Notes under the pieces: generated by a model
The model's database searches: none
What the model saw: only the letters and a program-made list of their open reading frames with translations
Told to the model about the DNA's origin: nothing
Assembly (NCBI GenBank): GCA_964500775.1
Contig: CAZCQG010000004.1
Location: forward strand, 21,798 to 85,797
Reading direction: 5' to 3'
Length of the DNA: 64,000 bases
Origin: CAZCQG01 sp964500775
GTDB lineage: Bacteria > Campylobacterota > Campylobacteria > Campylobacterales > CAZCQG01
In this document: positions 17,537 through 27,154 of the stretch, one piece after another
Layout: each line of letters opens with the position of its first letter
Numbering within the stretch: position 1 is the first letter of the stretch
Program-made: the position numbers and the translations under genes

Positions 17537-18157
17537 TTAAATATAGTTGAGAATCTCGCGTAAATCTTTTTGCTCGATTACGATATTTGCCCGCTCTTTG
17601 ATATAGGGTTTACCGCAAAAGCTCACTTTTTTGGCGGCAAACTCAAACATACTCGCATCATTTGCTCCATCACCCGTCACTATCGTATCTTCGTAGCACA
17701 CGCCAAGGAGGTTTTGGATTCTCTGTAGCATATCCCCCTTACTAAATCCAAACATCATATCCCCTCCGACTTCACCGCTTAAAACTCCATCTTTATGATG
17801 GAGGACGTTGCTAAAATCGGCGTCAAATCCGAGTATCTCTTTTGCCTGCCCCGTCGCATTGCGGAATCCGCCGCTAAAGACGACGACTTTATAGCCGTGG
17901 GCTTTGAGCGCTGCAATCGTCTCTTTTGCCCCCGGCATAAAAGGGAGATTCCCACACACCTCATCCACCGTCTCTTTTTTCATCCCTTTTAAAAACGCCA
18001 CCCTCTTTTTTAAACTCTCATAAAAATCCAATTCGCCTGCCATTGCGCGCTCTGTTATCCCTTTTACGTTTTCGCTCACCCCGTAGGCTTCGGCAAGAAT
18101 ATCTATGGTCTCACCGTCCATTAGAGTGGAATCAAAATCAAATACAGCCAGTTTCAT
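17537..18157 (-). CDS. serB: Phosphoserine phosphatase
   Basis: 206 residues. It hydrolyses phosphoserine in the last step of serine synthesis. It is a HAD hydrolase with DFDSTLMDGE (nucleophile Asp), VVFSGGF (motif II) and TGDGANDASMFE (motif IV). It lacks the N-terminal ACT domain of the enterobacterial enzyme, giving the short form. GAGGAA lies before two candidate starts, TTG at 18160 and ATG at 18157; I favour the ATG. Confidence 0.93.
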   Translation of the reverse strand: MKLAVFDFDSTLMDGETIDILAEAYGVSENVKGITERAMAGELDFYESLKKRVAFLKGMKKETVDEVCGNLPFMPGAKETIAALKAHGYKVVVFSGGFRNATGQAKEILGFDADFSNVLHHKDGVLSGEVGGDMMFGFSKGDMLQRIQNLLGVCYEDTIVTGDGANDASMFEFAAKKVSFCGKPYIKERANIVIEQKDLREILNYI

Positions 18158-18183
18158 CAATTCCTCGTTTTATCTTTGGTAGC

Positions 18184-18189
18184 TATAAT
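18184..18189 (+). promoter_or_regulatory. -10 element upstream of the metF-like gene
   Basis: A perfect TATAAT lies 28 nt before the ATG at 18218, in the 60-bp divergent gap with serB. No -35 box is visible. A second AT-rich candidate (TATTATAAA) is closer to the gene. Confidence 0.4.
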
Positions 18190-18217
18190 TTTACAAAAAT
18201 ATTATAAAGAGCGCAGT

Positions 18218-19135
18218 ATGCACGAGAAACTGATAGAGCGATTGCAAAATAAAGGATTCATAAGCCTAGAGATTACCCCGCAAAAATCCCACACATTAAG
18301 TAAGATATGCGACAAACTTGACGCTTCCGACATATTAAAACGTATCGATGCATTTATTATCACCGACAATCCGCTCGCTAAACTCAAGCACTCTAGCCTC
18401 TTGGCAGCAATAAAGTTACAGCAAAAATATAACCTCCCCGCAATCGCAACGATAACTATGCGAGATAGAAACAAACTCGCGCTCCAAAGCGACATCTTGG
18501 GGGTGAACGAGTTTGACGTGCGATCTTTTTTAACCATCACGGGCGATTCGGCGAAGATGTCGGATCAGCCGCAGACAAAAGGGGTATTTGAATCCGATAG
18601 TACGATGCTTTTGCAAATAATACGATGTTTCAATAGCGGGATAGATTATTCGGGTCGTGAGTTAGGCGAACGACCAAAACCAATCTATCCGTTTGCAGTT
18701 TCAAACTCGTATGCAAAAAACTTTGCCACCCTCCAAAGAAAGCTAGTAAAAAAACTCTCCGCAGGTGCCGTAGCTATAGTCACGCAACCTATTTATTCCC
18801 TAGATGGCGGAGAAAAAATGATGGAGGTTTTTGAAGCGGCAAAAAAAGAATCGGGCAATACCGACGCGCAGCTTATATTTGGTCTTTTTCCTATCACGAG
18901 ACTAAAAACCGCGCAATTTTTATCTGCTCACGTGCCGGGTATAAACGTACCTGATGATTTTTTGGAATTGCTATTAGAGGCTTCAAAGGATTCTGAAGAA
19001 GAGGAACAAAACGTAGGATTTGAGTACAGTCTCGCGACCGCGAAGTCACTCTACAAACTCAATCCTAGAATTCACGTCATGAGTGCGAATAAATTTGATC
19101 TTGCCGATGCGCTTATCGATGGGCTGAAGAGTTAA
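18218..19135 (+). CDS. metF: Methylenetetrahydrofolate reductase family protein
   Basis: 305 residues from the ATG at 18218, with AAAGAG upstream; the open frame reaches 18176 without support. Family features are SLEITPQ at the N-terminus, TMRDRNKLALQSDILGVN (folate and flavin site) and FLTITGD. The family reduces methylene-THF to methyl-THF for methionine synthesis. It is somewhat divergent from enteric MetF, so a related methylene-THF reductase role is possible. Its 3' end overlaps the cheW 3' end by 4 bp. Confidence 0.8.
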   Translation: MHEKLIERLQNKGFISLEITPQKSHTLSKICDKLDASDILKRIDAFIITDNPLAKLKHSSLLAAIKLQQKYNLPAIATITMRDRNKLALQSDILGVNEFDVRSFLTITGDSAKMSDQPQTKGVFESDSTMLLQIIRCFNSGIDYSGRELGERPKPIYPFAVSNSYAKNFATLQRKLVKKLSAGAVAIVTQPIYSLDGGEKMMEVFEAAKKESGNTDAQLIFGLFPITRLKTAQFLSAHVPGINVPDDFLELLLEASKDSEEEEQNVGFEYSLATAKSLYKLNPRIHVMSANKFDLADALIDGLKS

Positions 19136-19623
19136 AAGTTTCTCTTCAGTAGCCCGTCTGTTTTGAGGATAGTAAGAATCCTATCCTCCCTCTTTCCGAT
19201 ACCGTAAATGAGATTTTCATCTTCACTTAACGTCTCCGGTGCCGGATCGATATTTGATTCTTTGATACGTACCGCTTCGGTGAGCCTATCGATGACAAAT
19301 CCCGCGACCTCTTCATTGTCTTTTATGACGATATATCGTGTGTCTTCGTTTTGTTTTTGCGGAGACAAGCCGAACTTTATCCGAAGATTGACCAACGGAA
19401 TTACATTCCCTCTCAAGTTAAACACACCCATTACATATGCAGGAGTTGAAGGCACCCTTGTATACTCTAAAGGCTTGATTATCTCTTGGATACTTAAAAT
19501 CGGCACGGCAAACTCTTCGTCTCCGACGATAAATCCGACAAGTTGTACTATATCTTCGGCTTCGGTTTTGGGCTCTCTTTGTCTTTGTTGTTTATCAAAG
19601 ACCTCTTTTAGTTTATCACTCAT
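19132..19623 (-). CDS. cheW: Chemotaxis coupling protein CheW
   Basis: 163 residues, a single CheW domain linking chemoreceptors to CheA. Conserved parts include VGFIVGDEEFAVPILSIQEII, the PAYVMGVFNLRGNVIPLVNLR segment (split from a longer conserved run), and DRLTEAVRI. I took the ATG at 19623, which overlaps the cheA stop (ATGAGTGA); a GTG two codons earlier is possible. It is last in the cheV-cheA-cheW series. Confidence 0.96.
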   Translation of the reverse strand: MSDKLKEVFDKQQRQREPKTEAEDIVQLVGFIVGDEEFAVPILSIQEIIKPLEYTRVPSTPAYVMGVFNLRGNVIPLVNLRIKFGLSPQKQNEDTRYIVIKDNEEVAGFVIDRLTEAVRIKESNIDPAPETLSEDENLIYGIGKREDRILTILKTDGLLKRNF

Positions 19624-22060
19624 CTCCACTTACCTCTACTTTTAGGTTTATATTGCGTTTTACGACATTCATTAGATATTCAGGCGAATACGGCTTCGTG
19701 ATATATTCGGTCATACCCGATTCTACGCCGCGCATCCTATCGCTTTTGCTCGTACGGCTCGTAACGGCGATAAGCGGCATATTTTTGAATTTGTTATATT
19801 TTCTAATCTCACTCGCTAATGTATAACCGTCCATCCGCGGCATCTCGATGTCTATAAGTATCGCATCGAGTGAATGTTCACCCGATTTGATAATATCTAG
19901 CGCTTCGACACCGTTTGAGGCTTCAACCGTACTTACGCCTAAAGGTTTTAACGATTTTTTCATAATCGTTCTATCAGTATTGCTATCATCCACTACAAGG
20001 ATACAATAGTCACTCGGTTTATTTTTCTCTTTCACGGCGGCATCTTTACTAAGCGCTTGATGAACATTTACTTTCACTTTTTTCGCTAATTCCATCATTG
20101 CCGCTACGTCTACGATTAGGGTAACCTTCCCGTCTCCTCTTATCGTCGCGCCGGCGATGCCGTCGATATTTTTAAGGTAATATCCCAAAGACTTGATAAC
20201 AATCTCTTCCTGACCTATAAGGAAATCGACTATCACCCCAAGCTTCGTCTCGGCCAACCCGATGACCACGACGTATGCCTCTTCGCTACTTTCAAAGACA
20301 CTTTGTACTCCGAAAATATCGGCAAGTCGCACAAGGGTAAGTACTTCATCTCGCAATCTAAGGACGCTTTTGCCCTCTACGGTATATATCTCGTCACGGC
20401 TGATTCTCACCGTCTCAAGGACGGATGCGAGCGGAATCGCATAATACTCTTCTTGCACACCGACAAGCAATGCTTGGATAATAGCGAGTGTCAAAGGAAT
20501 CTTGAGCTTCATTACCGTGCCCACGCCCTTTTCACTATCTATATCAATAATACCGTTGAGTTTTTCGATGTTGGTCTTCACAACATCCATACCCACGCCG
20601 CGTCCCGAGACGTTGGTCACTTTTGCCGCCATAGAGAAGCCCGGTTTGAAAATGAGATTAAACGCCTCTTTGTCGCCCATATTATCGGCTTCTCGCTCGC
20701 TTATTACACCTTTTTCGACCGCTTTAATTTTGAGGAGTTCAGGATCCATCCCCTTGCCGTCATCCTTGATTTCGATAACGATATGATTCCCTTCATTATA
20801 GGCTTTTAGCTCGATGATACCCATTTCAGGCTTGCCTGCCGCAGCCCTGTTCTCTGTGCTTTCGACACCGTGGTCACAAGAGTTTCTGATAATGTGAACG
20901 AGGGGATCGCCGATCTCTTCAACGATCGATTTATCAAGCTCGGTCTCTTCACCGGTGATGACGAGTTCGATATTTTTGCCGAGCTCCCTTGAGAGGTCTC
21001 GCACCATTCTTGGGAATTTATTAAACACCTTCCCGATAGGAAGCATCCTTGTTTTCATAACCGCGATTTGCAAATCGGTCGTAACTACCGAAATACTTGA
21101 AACGACTTGGTTGAGCTCTTCTAAGAATTTTTCCCCTTCATAGCGCTCCTCCACGTCGTCATAGATTTTTAGTAGTCTATTTTTACCCAAAACAAGCTCA
21201 CCGATGAGATTCATAAGGTGGTCAAGTCTTTTTACGTCAACCCTAATAGTCTGTTCTATTGCGGTAGAAGGAGTTTTCGGTGTTTCTGCTGCCGCTGCCG
21301 CAGGTTTTGGCGCGGGCTTTGGAGTAGCTGCGGGCGCTACCGGTTTTGGCGCAGGTGCAGGTGCTGCTTGCGGTGCTGGTTTTGGCGTCGGAGGAGGTAC
21401 GGCTGCTTCCGAGCCCGGATCGGATGGAGCTTGGATATTCAAATCTTCCCCGTTCTCTTTTTTCTCTTCTCTCCGTCTCTTATCCTCTTCCTGTCGCTCT
21501 CTTAATAATCGCTCGATCTCTTTTTCTACTTCATCGGGAGCCATATTTGCATAATCGGGCTCATTGCCGCTCTCTGCCGCAGGAGCCTCTTGCGCAGGGG
21601 GCGGTGGAGGTGGGGGTGGAGTTTCTTTAGCGGGGGCACTTTGAGCAGGAGCCGCATTTGTGGGTGCTTCGCCTTTAGATATAGCATCGAGTCTCGGTAT
21701 GACCGATTCTATATCTATGCCGCTATCCGTATCTGCTCCGCTGTCCCGTATGTGAGACAAAAGACCCTTCATCATATCAATAGATTCAAGTACGACATCC
21801 ATGATGTCGGAAGTGAGTTTCAATTCACCGTGTCTCGCTTTATTGAGTACATCTTCCATATGATGGGTAAGTCTCGTCAACACATCAAAGTTCAAAAACG
21901 AACTCGAACCCTTAATCGTGTGGGCAACCCTAAATATCCTGTTAAGCAAATCAAGATCATCAGGTCTGCTCTCAAGTTCCACTAAATCTTGATCTAATTG
22001 CTCTATCATCTCAAAAGCTTCTATCAGAAAGTCTTCTAATATCTCTTGCATCTCATCCAT
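19616..22060 (-). CDS. cheA: Chemotaxis histidine kinase fused to a receiver domain (CheAY)
   Basis: 814 residues. Order of domains: HPt with phosphorylated His at residue 47 (RVAHTIKGSS), a long Pro/Ala-rich linker (about 130-270) with acidic RE-rich insert, dimerisation domain, HATPase with DGKGMDPE and GRGVGMDVV, CheW-like P5 domain, and a C-terminal receiver with DDSNTDRT and acceptor Asp in LIDIEMPRMDG. The CheA-CheY fusion is the standard form in Campylobacterota, where the receiver may act as a phosphate sink. AGGGG precedes the ATG. Confidence 0.97.
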   Translation of the reverse strand: MDEMQEILEDFLIEAFEMIEQLDQDLVELESRPDDLDLLNRIFRVAHTIKGSSSFLNFDVLTRLTHHMEDVLNKARHGELKLTSDIMDVVLESIDMMKGLLSHIRDSGADTDSGIDIESVIPRLDAISKGEAPTNAAPAQSAPAKETPPPPPPPPAQEAPAAESGNEPDYANMAPDEVEKEIERLLRERQEEDKRRREEKKENGEDLNIQAPSDPGSEAAVPPPTPKPAPQAAPAPAPKPVAPAATPKPAPKPAAAAAETPKTPSTAIEQTIRVDVKRLDHLMNLIGELVLGKNRLLKIYDDVEERYEGEKFLEELNQVVSSISVVTTDLQIAVMKTRMLPIGKVFNKFPRMVRDLSRELGKNIELVITGEETELDKSIVEEIGDPLVHIIRNSCDHGVESTENRAAAGKPEMGIIELKAYNEGNHIVIEIKDDGKGMDPELLKIKAVEKGVISEREADNMGDKEAFNLIFKPGFSMAAKVTNVSGRGVGMDVVKTNIEKLNGIIDIDSEKGVGTVMKLKIPLTLAIIQALLVGVQEEYYAIPLASVLETVRISRDEIYTVEGKSVLRLRDEVLTLVRLADIFGVQSVFESSEEAYVVVIGLAETKLGVIVDFLIGQEEIVIKSLGYYLKNIDGIAGATIRGDGKVTLIVDVAAMMELAKKVKVNVHQALSKDAAVKEKNKPSDYCILVVDDSNTDRTIMKKSLKPLGVSTVEASNGVEALDIIKSGEHSLDAILIDIEMPRMDGYTLASEIRKYNKFKNMPLIAVTSRTSKSDRMRGVESGMTEYITKPYSPEYLMNVVKRNINLKVEVSGDE

Positions 22061-22091
22061 GCGTAGCCCCTCTCTTAAAATCGGTAATTAA

Positions 22092-23042
22092 TTATTGATC
22101 GGCGCGATGCTTTTCAAGCACCCTGCTGACTTCTTTGTAAAAGACGTTAGCGTCAAACTTAACTAAATATGCCTCACCGCCTGCTTCCACACTCTTTTCA
22201 TTCGTAAACTGATCGCTTATCGAAGAGCTAAAAATGATCGGTATCTTGCTAAATCTCGGATCGTCTTTTACCGTAGCGGCGAAATGGAAACCGTCCATTT
22301 TCGGCATCTCCACGTCAGAGACGATTATTTTTAGTTCTTTATGCAGCCTCTCTTGGTATACCCCATAAAGCTCTTCGAGCTTCGCGATACCCGACTGACC
22401 GTCGATCGCTTCTACTACTTTGAACCCCATCTTTTCTAACGCACCCTTGACGATCTTTCTAGCGATAGCACTATCATCAAGAATCAAAGCCATTCCGTCA
22501 AATTTCTTCACTCCCGCCTGCATATTGAGATCGGGCTGAAAAAATCCAAGCTCTTGAACGACACTCTCAAGATCAAGTATCAGCAATACTTGATTCCCTT
22601 CAATCCTCGTAACACCGGTGATTTTTGATTTATCTATCCCATCACCCGTACTAAATGTCGCAGGCTCAATGTCCGCCCAGTTTATTCTTCTTATTCTTTT
22701 GGCTTGATGGACGATAAAACCTACCATTATGTTATTAAACTCGGCGATAATAACCCTCGGTTTTATCTTCGACTTCTTGGGCACTTCCACGCCCATCCAT
22801 TGTGCCAAATTGATAACGGGTATCACCATCCCGCGCAAATCGAATATCCCTTCGACATACGAAGGGACACCGGGCAGTTCGGTCAACTTCGGAAGCCGTA
22901 TTATCTCGTTGACCTTGGCGACGTTCACACCGTAGATACCTTGGTATACCTTTCCGCCCTCTTGTTTAAATATCCTAAAATCAACCAATTCCATTTCATT
23001 GGAGGCGATGTCGGATAATTTAGCTTTTTTGCCTATTGACAC
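22092..23042 (-). CDS. cheV: Chemotaxis protein CheV (CheW-receiver fusion)
   Basis: 316 residues: an N-terminal CheW domain (EGIFDLRGMVIPVINLAQW) and a C-terminal receiver with DDSAIARK and acceptor Asp in IVSDVEMPKMDGFHF. CheV couples receptors to CheA and can modulate adaptation through phosphorylation. The start is a GTG at 23042, five nt after AAGGAG, overlapping the end of the lpxH-like gene by 10 nt. It leads the che operon, 31 nt before cheA. Confidence 0.96.
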   Translation of the reverse strand: MSIGKKAKLSDIASNEMELVDFRIFKQEGGKVYQGIYGVNVAKVNEIIRLPKLTELPGVPSYVEGIFDLRGMVIPVINLAQWMGVEVPKKSKIKPRVIIAEFNNIMVGFIVHQAKRIRRINWADIEPATFSTGDGIDKSKITGVTRIEGNQVLLILDLESVVQELGFFQPDLNMQAGVKKFDGMALILDDSAIARKIVKGALEKMGFKVVEAIDGQSGIAKLEELYGVYQERLHKELKIIVSDVEMPKMDGFHFAATVKDDPRFSKIPIIFSSSISDQFTNEKSVEAGGEAYLVKFDANVFYKEVSRVLEKHRADQ

Positions 23043-23782
23043 AAAAACTCCTTAATACCGCATTTTTCGAGACTAAACCTACTATCTTTCGATTTTACAA
23101 CAAAATAACTTTCATTACACGCAACAGACCCTATATTAAAATAACGTCTTTTTTGCTCAATTTCTTCACCTAAAATCTCCTGATGGAAATGCCCTTCAAG
23201 GACTATGTCTGCGCTCAAAAAATCCATTTTGTCCAATCGCTCGTCGAGTACTGTTTTGAAAGTGAGAAACTCTCTGCATAGCTTTTTTCCTCGAATCGAT
23301 TCGGTAATTTTTTTACTGATAAACCCGTCACTAAGATCATCAAGCGTATTGAGTAAATACAAAAAAGCTCTATTGGAAATAGTGCGCATATACATTTCAT
23401 GTCCGGCTTTTGCATATTTATCACCGTGGAGCAACAACACTCTTTCCGTGCCGAAAGTAAAAAGTGCGGGTTGTTTTTGTCTTGGAAAGATAGTGATGTT
23501 TTTGAGGATTTTTTCGATTCCTAGGTCGTGATTCCCCTCAAAGTAATAAATTTCGCATTTATTTGCTAATCGTTGCAAAATCTCAATGAGCTTTGTATTC
23601 GCATCCATTTGGAATCTGCACGGAGTGAGTAAATCAAAAATATCTCCGAGTAGAAATAGTTGCTCGGGAGGGCGGTCGAGAAGTTTTTCGAAAAAAGGGA
23701 GTATCTCCTCTCGATAAGGAGCATAGTGGACATCCGAGAGAAAAAGCGCCCCCTCTTTTATGATATTTACATCACGGGACAT
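23033..23782 (-). CDS. Metallophosphoesterase, UDP-2,3-diacylglucosamine hydrolase-like
   Basis: 249 residues from the ATG at 23782, which lies inside the end of argC; no clear ribosome site. The calcineurin-like set is present: SDVHY, GDIFDLL, GNHDLG, LLHGDKY and GHFHQEI. This best fits LpxH, which cleaves UDP-diacylglucosamine to lipid X in lipid A synthesis, and glmU is two genes upstream. LpxH identity is inferred from family resemblance; other inner-membrane metallophosphoesterases are possible. Confidence 0.8.
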   Translation of the reverse strand: MSRDVNIIKEGALFLSDVHYAPYREEILPFFEKLLDRPPEQLFLLGDIFDLLTPCRFQMDANTKLIEILQRLANKCEIYYFEGNHDLGIEKILKNITIFPRQKQPALFTFGTERVLLLHGDKYAKAGHEMYMRTISNRAFLYLLNTLDDLSDGFISKKITESIRGKKLCREFLTFKTVLDERLDKMDFLSADIVLEGHFHQEILGEEIEQKRRYFNIGSVACNESYFVVKSKDSRFSLEKCGIKEFLCQ

Positions 23783-24794
23783 ACGGTATATACGGTATGG
23801 CACACGAAGCATCAAGCCCAAACATAAGATTCGCATTCAGCACCGCTTGCGAACTCGCGCCGCGGAGTAAATTGTCTATTGCGCTGTTTATATAGAGAAT
23901 ATCTCCGTCCTGTTTGGCAAATATATCGCAAAAGTTTGTCCCCGCGACACTTTTCACATCGACGGGCTTTTCTCTTACTCGGATAAACTGCTCTTCTTTA
24001 TAAGCTTCTTGCAATATCTTGAGCGGCTCTAGTTCTCGATCTACCTTTATGTACGCCGAAATGAGCATACCTCGTGTGAGCGGTAGTAAGTGCGGCACGA
24101 AAATCACTTTTTTGCTCTCATTGCCGAAATGTTCTATCTTCTCTTCAATTTCAGGCGTATGTCGATGCGAAAGGGGGTTGTACGAAAAGATATTTTCGTT
24201 GATAGTGACGTAATGGGTGTTGTCCGTACATTTTTTTCCCGCACCGCTCACCCCGCTCTTGGCATCGATGATGACAGCCTCCCCTTTTACGGAGTATTTG
24301 ATAAACGGTAATATCGCTAGCAACGATGCTGTAGGGTAACAACCCGGATTTGCCAATAATCTTGCTTGCGCGATTTTTTCTCGATTGTATTCGGGTAAAC
24401 CGTACACCGCTTCACCCAAATGTTCTTTATCGCTGTGTTCGCAATAAAACGCTTCATACCGCTCCAACTCCAAACGATAATCGGCGGAGAGGTCGACCAC
24501 TTTGCATCCTAACCCCAAAAGCTCTTTGGCAAATGCTGCGGCACTTTTATGCGGCAATGCCAAAAAAACCAACTCCGCACATTTTGCAATCTCTTTCGCA
24601 TCGGCTTTATGGACGTTATGCGTGGCTACTTTTTGCAATGAAGGATGCAAATCCTGTATATGCACGTCCCCCTCGCTATTGGCGACATACACGATATTAA
24701 AATACGGATGTATAAGCAATATTTTTAGAAGCTCTAAGCCCGTATAGCCGCTAACTCCGACAACCGCTACGTTTACAATTTTTTTATCCGCCAC
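23772..24794 (-). CDS. argC: N-acetyl-gamma-glutamyl-phosphate reductase
   Basis: 340 residues. It reduces N-acetylglutamyl-5-phosphate to the semialdehyde in arginine synthesis. The N-terminal GVSGYTGLELLKILL binds NADP; the catalytic Cys is in LLANPGCYPTASLLA; KSGVSGAGK and LSHRHTPEIEE are also conserved. Starts possible are GTG at 24794 (8 nt after TGGAG, preferred) and TTG at 24800. It overlaps the thiS end by 11 nt. Confidence 0.95.
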   Translation of the reverse strand: MADKKIVNVAVVGVSGYTGLELLKILLIHPYFNIVYVANSEGDVHIQDLHPSLQKVATHNVHKADAKEIAKCAELVFLALPHKSAAAFAKELLGLGCKVVDLSADYRLELERYEAFYCEHSDKEHLGEAVYGLPEYNREKIAQARLLANPGCYPTASLLAILPFIKYSVKGEAVIIDAKSGVSGAGKKCTDNTHYVTINENIFSYNPLSHRHTPEIEEKIEHFGNESKKVIFVPHLLPLTRGMLISAYIKVDRELEPLKILQEAYKEEQFIRVREKPVDVKSVAGTNFCDIFAKQDGDILYINSAIDNLLRGASSQAVLNANLMFGLDASCAIPYIPYVP

Positions 24795-24984
24795 CGACAA
24801 ACTCCAAAAATTCTAATTTATCATCCTCTACCGGAATCTTCTTGCCCCACTGCTCTTTTTTTACGATAACGGTATTGAGTGCTACTGCCATCACTTTATC
24901 AAGGATCTCAAGTTTAGCGAGAATCTCCTCTATGCTCAATCCTTCTTCAAAATCAAAATCTTCACCGTTAATTTTTAGTTTCAA
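24784..24984 (-). CDS. thiS: Sulfur carrier protein ThiS
   Basis: 66 residues with a ubiquitin-like fold ending VGGG; the C-terminal Gly-Gly is thiocarboxylated and donates sulfur to the thiazole of thiamine. KLKINGEDFDFEEGLSIEEIL is a typical ThiS start. It lies between glmU and argC without other thiamine genes, so its enzymes must be encoded elsewhere. Confidence 0.9.
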   Translation of the reverse strand: MKLKINGEDFDFEEGLSIEEILAKLEILDKVMAVALNTVIVKKEQWGKKIPVEDDKLEFLEFVGGG

Positions 24985-24987
24985 AAA

Positions 24988-26286
24988 TCATCCTTTTTCT
25001 CCGAAATGTTTGTAGTAATACCCCGCAATTTCACCCTGTTTTACCCTAGAAATAACCAAAGAACCCGTCTTTGTATCCTTTGTCACCGTAGTACCTGCGG
25101 CGATAATAGTCTTATCTTCTATGATAATCGGAGCGATTAATTGCGTGTCGCTTCCCACGAATACGTCTTTGCCTATGACGGTCTTGTATTTTTTTACCCC
25201 ATCGTAGTTGCAGGTAATAGTACCCGCTCCTATATTCGTACCGCTCCCTATTTCACAATCTCCTAGATAACTCAGATGTCCCGCTTTGACATCTTCGAGT
25301 TTGGCTTTTTTCAGCTCAACGAAATTTCCTATCTTAGAATCGACTATCTCGCATCCCGGGCGCACTCTAGCATAGGGACCTACTTCGCTGTTTATGATAG
25401 TGGATTCTTCTATCACGCTACCGCTTTTTATATGACTCTCGGTTATTTTACTGCCGCTCTTTATCACTACGCCGCTCTCTACCTCACACTCGCCTATTAG
25501 CTCTACCCCTTCTTCGATGTAGATAGTTTCGGGTAGATGCATAATCACCCCTTGGAGCATAAATCTCTCTTTTATCCTTCTGCACATCATCGCTTCGGCA
25601 TTTGAGAGATCAAGCTTTGAGTTTACCCCTTTAAACGAAGTCTCATCCACGAACAGCGGGACGATTTTTCCCTCTTCTTTGGCATACATCGCGACTATGT
25701 CGGTCAGATAATACTCTTTTTGCGCGTTATCGTTAGAGAGCTTCGGAAGATACCGATCCAAGATTTTTTTACTAAAAAGGTACACACCCGCATTGACGGT
25801 ATTTATTTTTTTTATCGATTCATCGGCATCTTTTTCTTCGACTATCCGCTCGACAAACCCTTCTTTTATCACGACCCGACCGTATCCCGTACCGCTTTTT
25901 AGCTCCATCACCGACATCACTATGTCGCCTTCGCATTGTTGAAAACCCTCGATAGATTCTTTATCTACTAAAGGCATATCGCCGTTTAAAACAAGTATCT
26001 TGTCATACTTGGTCTCCACTCCGAACATCGCCCCTCCCGTACCGGGAAAACGCCCATGGTCTTGCTTGTAGATTCCTACCGTATCGCCGAAATACTTTCG
26101 GATGACATCGCGTACTTCGTCATATTTGTGATACAAGACCACATTTACGTCTGCACTCACTTTTTGCGCCTCTTTGATGACATAATAAATCATCTCTTTG
26201 CCGCATATTTTATGAAGCACTTTTGGAGTTTGGGATTTCATTCTTGTCCCTGCTCCCGCCGCAAGAATCACTACCGATATTGGCAT
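24988..26286 (-). CDS. glmU: Bifunctional GlcNAc-1-P uridyltransferase / GlcN-1-P acetyltransferase
   Basis: 432 residues. It makes UDP-GlcNAc for peptidoglycan and lipopolysaccharide. The N-terminal domain shows VVILAAGAGTRMKSQTPK and VLNGDMPLVD; the C-terminal half is a left-handed beta helix of hexapeptide repeats with IGAGTITCNYDGVKKYKT and GSDTQLIAPI. I chose the ATG at 26286 (AAGGTG upstream), which puts the nucleotide motif at residue 4; the open frame continues to 26331 without support. It is divergent from motA across 94 bp. Confidence 0.97.
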   Translation of the reverse strand: MPISVVILAAGAGTRMKSQTPKVLHKICGKEMIYYVIKEAQKVSADVNVVLYHKYDEVRDVIRKYFGDTVGIYKQDHGRFPGTGGAMFGVETKYDKILVLNGDMPLVDKESIEGFQQCEGDIVMSVMELKSGTGYGRVVIKEGFVERIVEEKDADESIKKINTVNAGVYLFSKKILDRYLPKLSNDNAQKEYYLTDIVAMYAKEEGKIVPLFVDETSFKGVNSKLDLSNAEAMMCRRIKERFMLQGVIMHLPETIYIEEGVELIGECEVESGVVIKSGSKITESHIKSGSVIEESTIINSEVGPYARVRPGCEIVDSKIGNFVELKKAKLEDVKAGHLSYLGDCEIGSGTNIGAGTITCNYDGVKKYKTVIGKDVFVGSDTQLIAPIIIEDKTIIAAGTTVTKDTKTGSLVISRVKQGEIAGYYYKHFGEKG

Positions 26287-26380
26287 AAGGCACCTTTTTA
26301 GTTTAAAAAAAAATTTATGTGATTTTAACACAAAAAGGGATAAAGTTAGCAGTCATTAAAACTCCAAAACAGGGGACGGG

Positions 26381-27145
26381 ATGGATTTAGGTAGTGTTAT
26401 CGGTATGGTAGTGTCGCTAGGGGTTATCTTTCTAGCTATGGCTCTTGGTGTCGGTATCGGACCTTATATTGACGTACAGTCGGTCCTAATCGTCGTCATC
26501 GGTTCTATCGCAGCTTTGATGATAGCCTTCAAGATGGAGCAGATGAAAAATTTCGGAAAGATTTTCGGAGTAGCTTTCAAACCACAGATATTCGATATAC
26601 CGGGGCTTATAAAAAAACTCGTAGATTATGCCACGCAAGCAAGACGAGACGGGATACTTTCGCTAGAACAAGCGGCAAACCAAGAAGAAAACGACTTTTT
26701 GCGCAAAGGACTCTCGATGGCGGTGGATGGCTCAGAGCCTGACACTATTAGAGATTTGTTAGAGCTTGATATGGATCAAACTCTTTCTCGCCACAAAGGA
26801 AATGCAGCAATTTTTGATACTTGGGCGGCACTCGGTGGAGCGTTTGGGATGCTAGGGACACTTGTCGGTCTTGTTGCGATGCTCCTTAACATGGCGGATC
26901 CTTCGGCTATCGGTCCGGCGATGGCGGTTGCGTTGCTTACGACGTTGTACGGCTCGCTCATCGGGAACGTTTTTGGTTCACCTATCTCTAGCATTTTACA
27001 GATACGTGCAGGAGACGAGGCACTTGTGAAGATGCTTATTCTCGAAGGAATCATGTCTATCCAAGCGGGCGATAACCCAAGAACCCTAGAAGCCAAACTC
27101 CTCTCATTCTTGCCGCCTAGCCAAAGAGTGAGCCAATTTGAATAG
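26381..27145 (+). CDS. motA: Flagellar stator protein MotA
   Basis: 254 residues with four transmembrane helices (starts GSVIGMVVSLGVIFLAMAL). MotA and MotB form the ion channel that drives flagellar rotation. The last two helices contain the typical ALGGAFGMLGTLVGLVAMLL and AVALLTTLYGSLIGNVFG. AGGGGACGGG precedes the ATG. It leads motA-motB-fliP. Confidence 0.97.
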   Translation: MDLGSVIGMVVSLGVIFLAMALGVGIGPYIDVQSVLIVVIGSIAALMIAFKMEQMKNFGKIFGVAFKPQIFDIPGLIKKLVDYATQARRDGILSLEQAANQEENDFLRKGLSMAVDGSEPDTIRDLLELDMDQTLSRHKGNAAIFDTWAALGGAFGMLGTLVGLVAMLLNMADPSAIGPAMAVALLTTLYGSLIGNVFGSPISSILQIRAGDEALVKMLILEGIMSIQAGDNPRTLEAKLLSFLPPSQRVSQFE

Positions 27146-27154
27146 GTAGTCGTT

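Noticed and set aside
21204..21554. Plus-strand frame rich in Gly, Ala and Phe opposite cheA
   Set aside because: It is the complement of the Pro/Ala-rich linker of CheA; low complexity and GC-rich codons keep it open. No ribosome site or family match.
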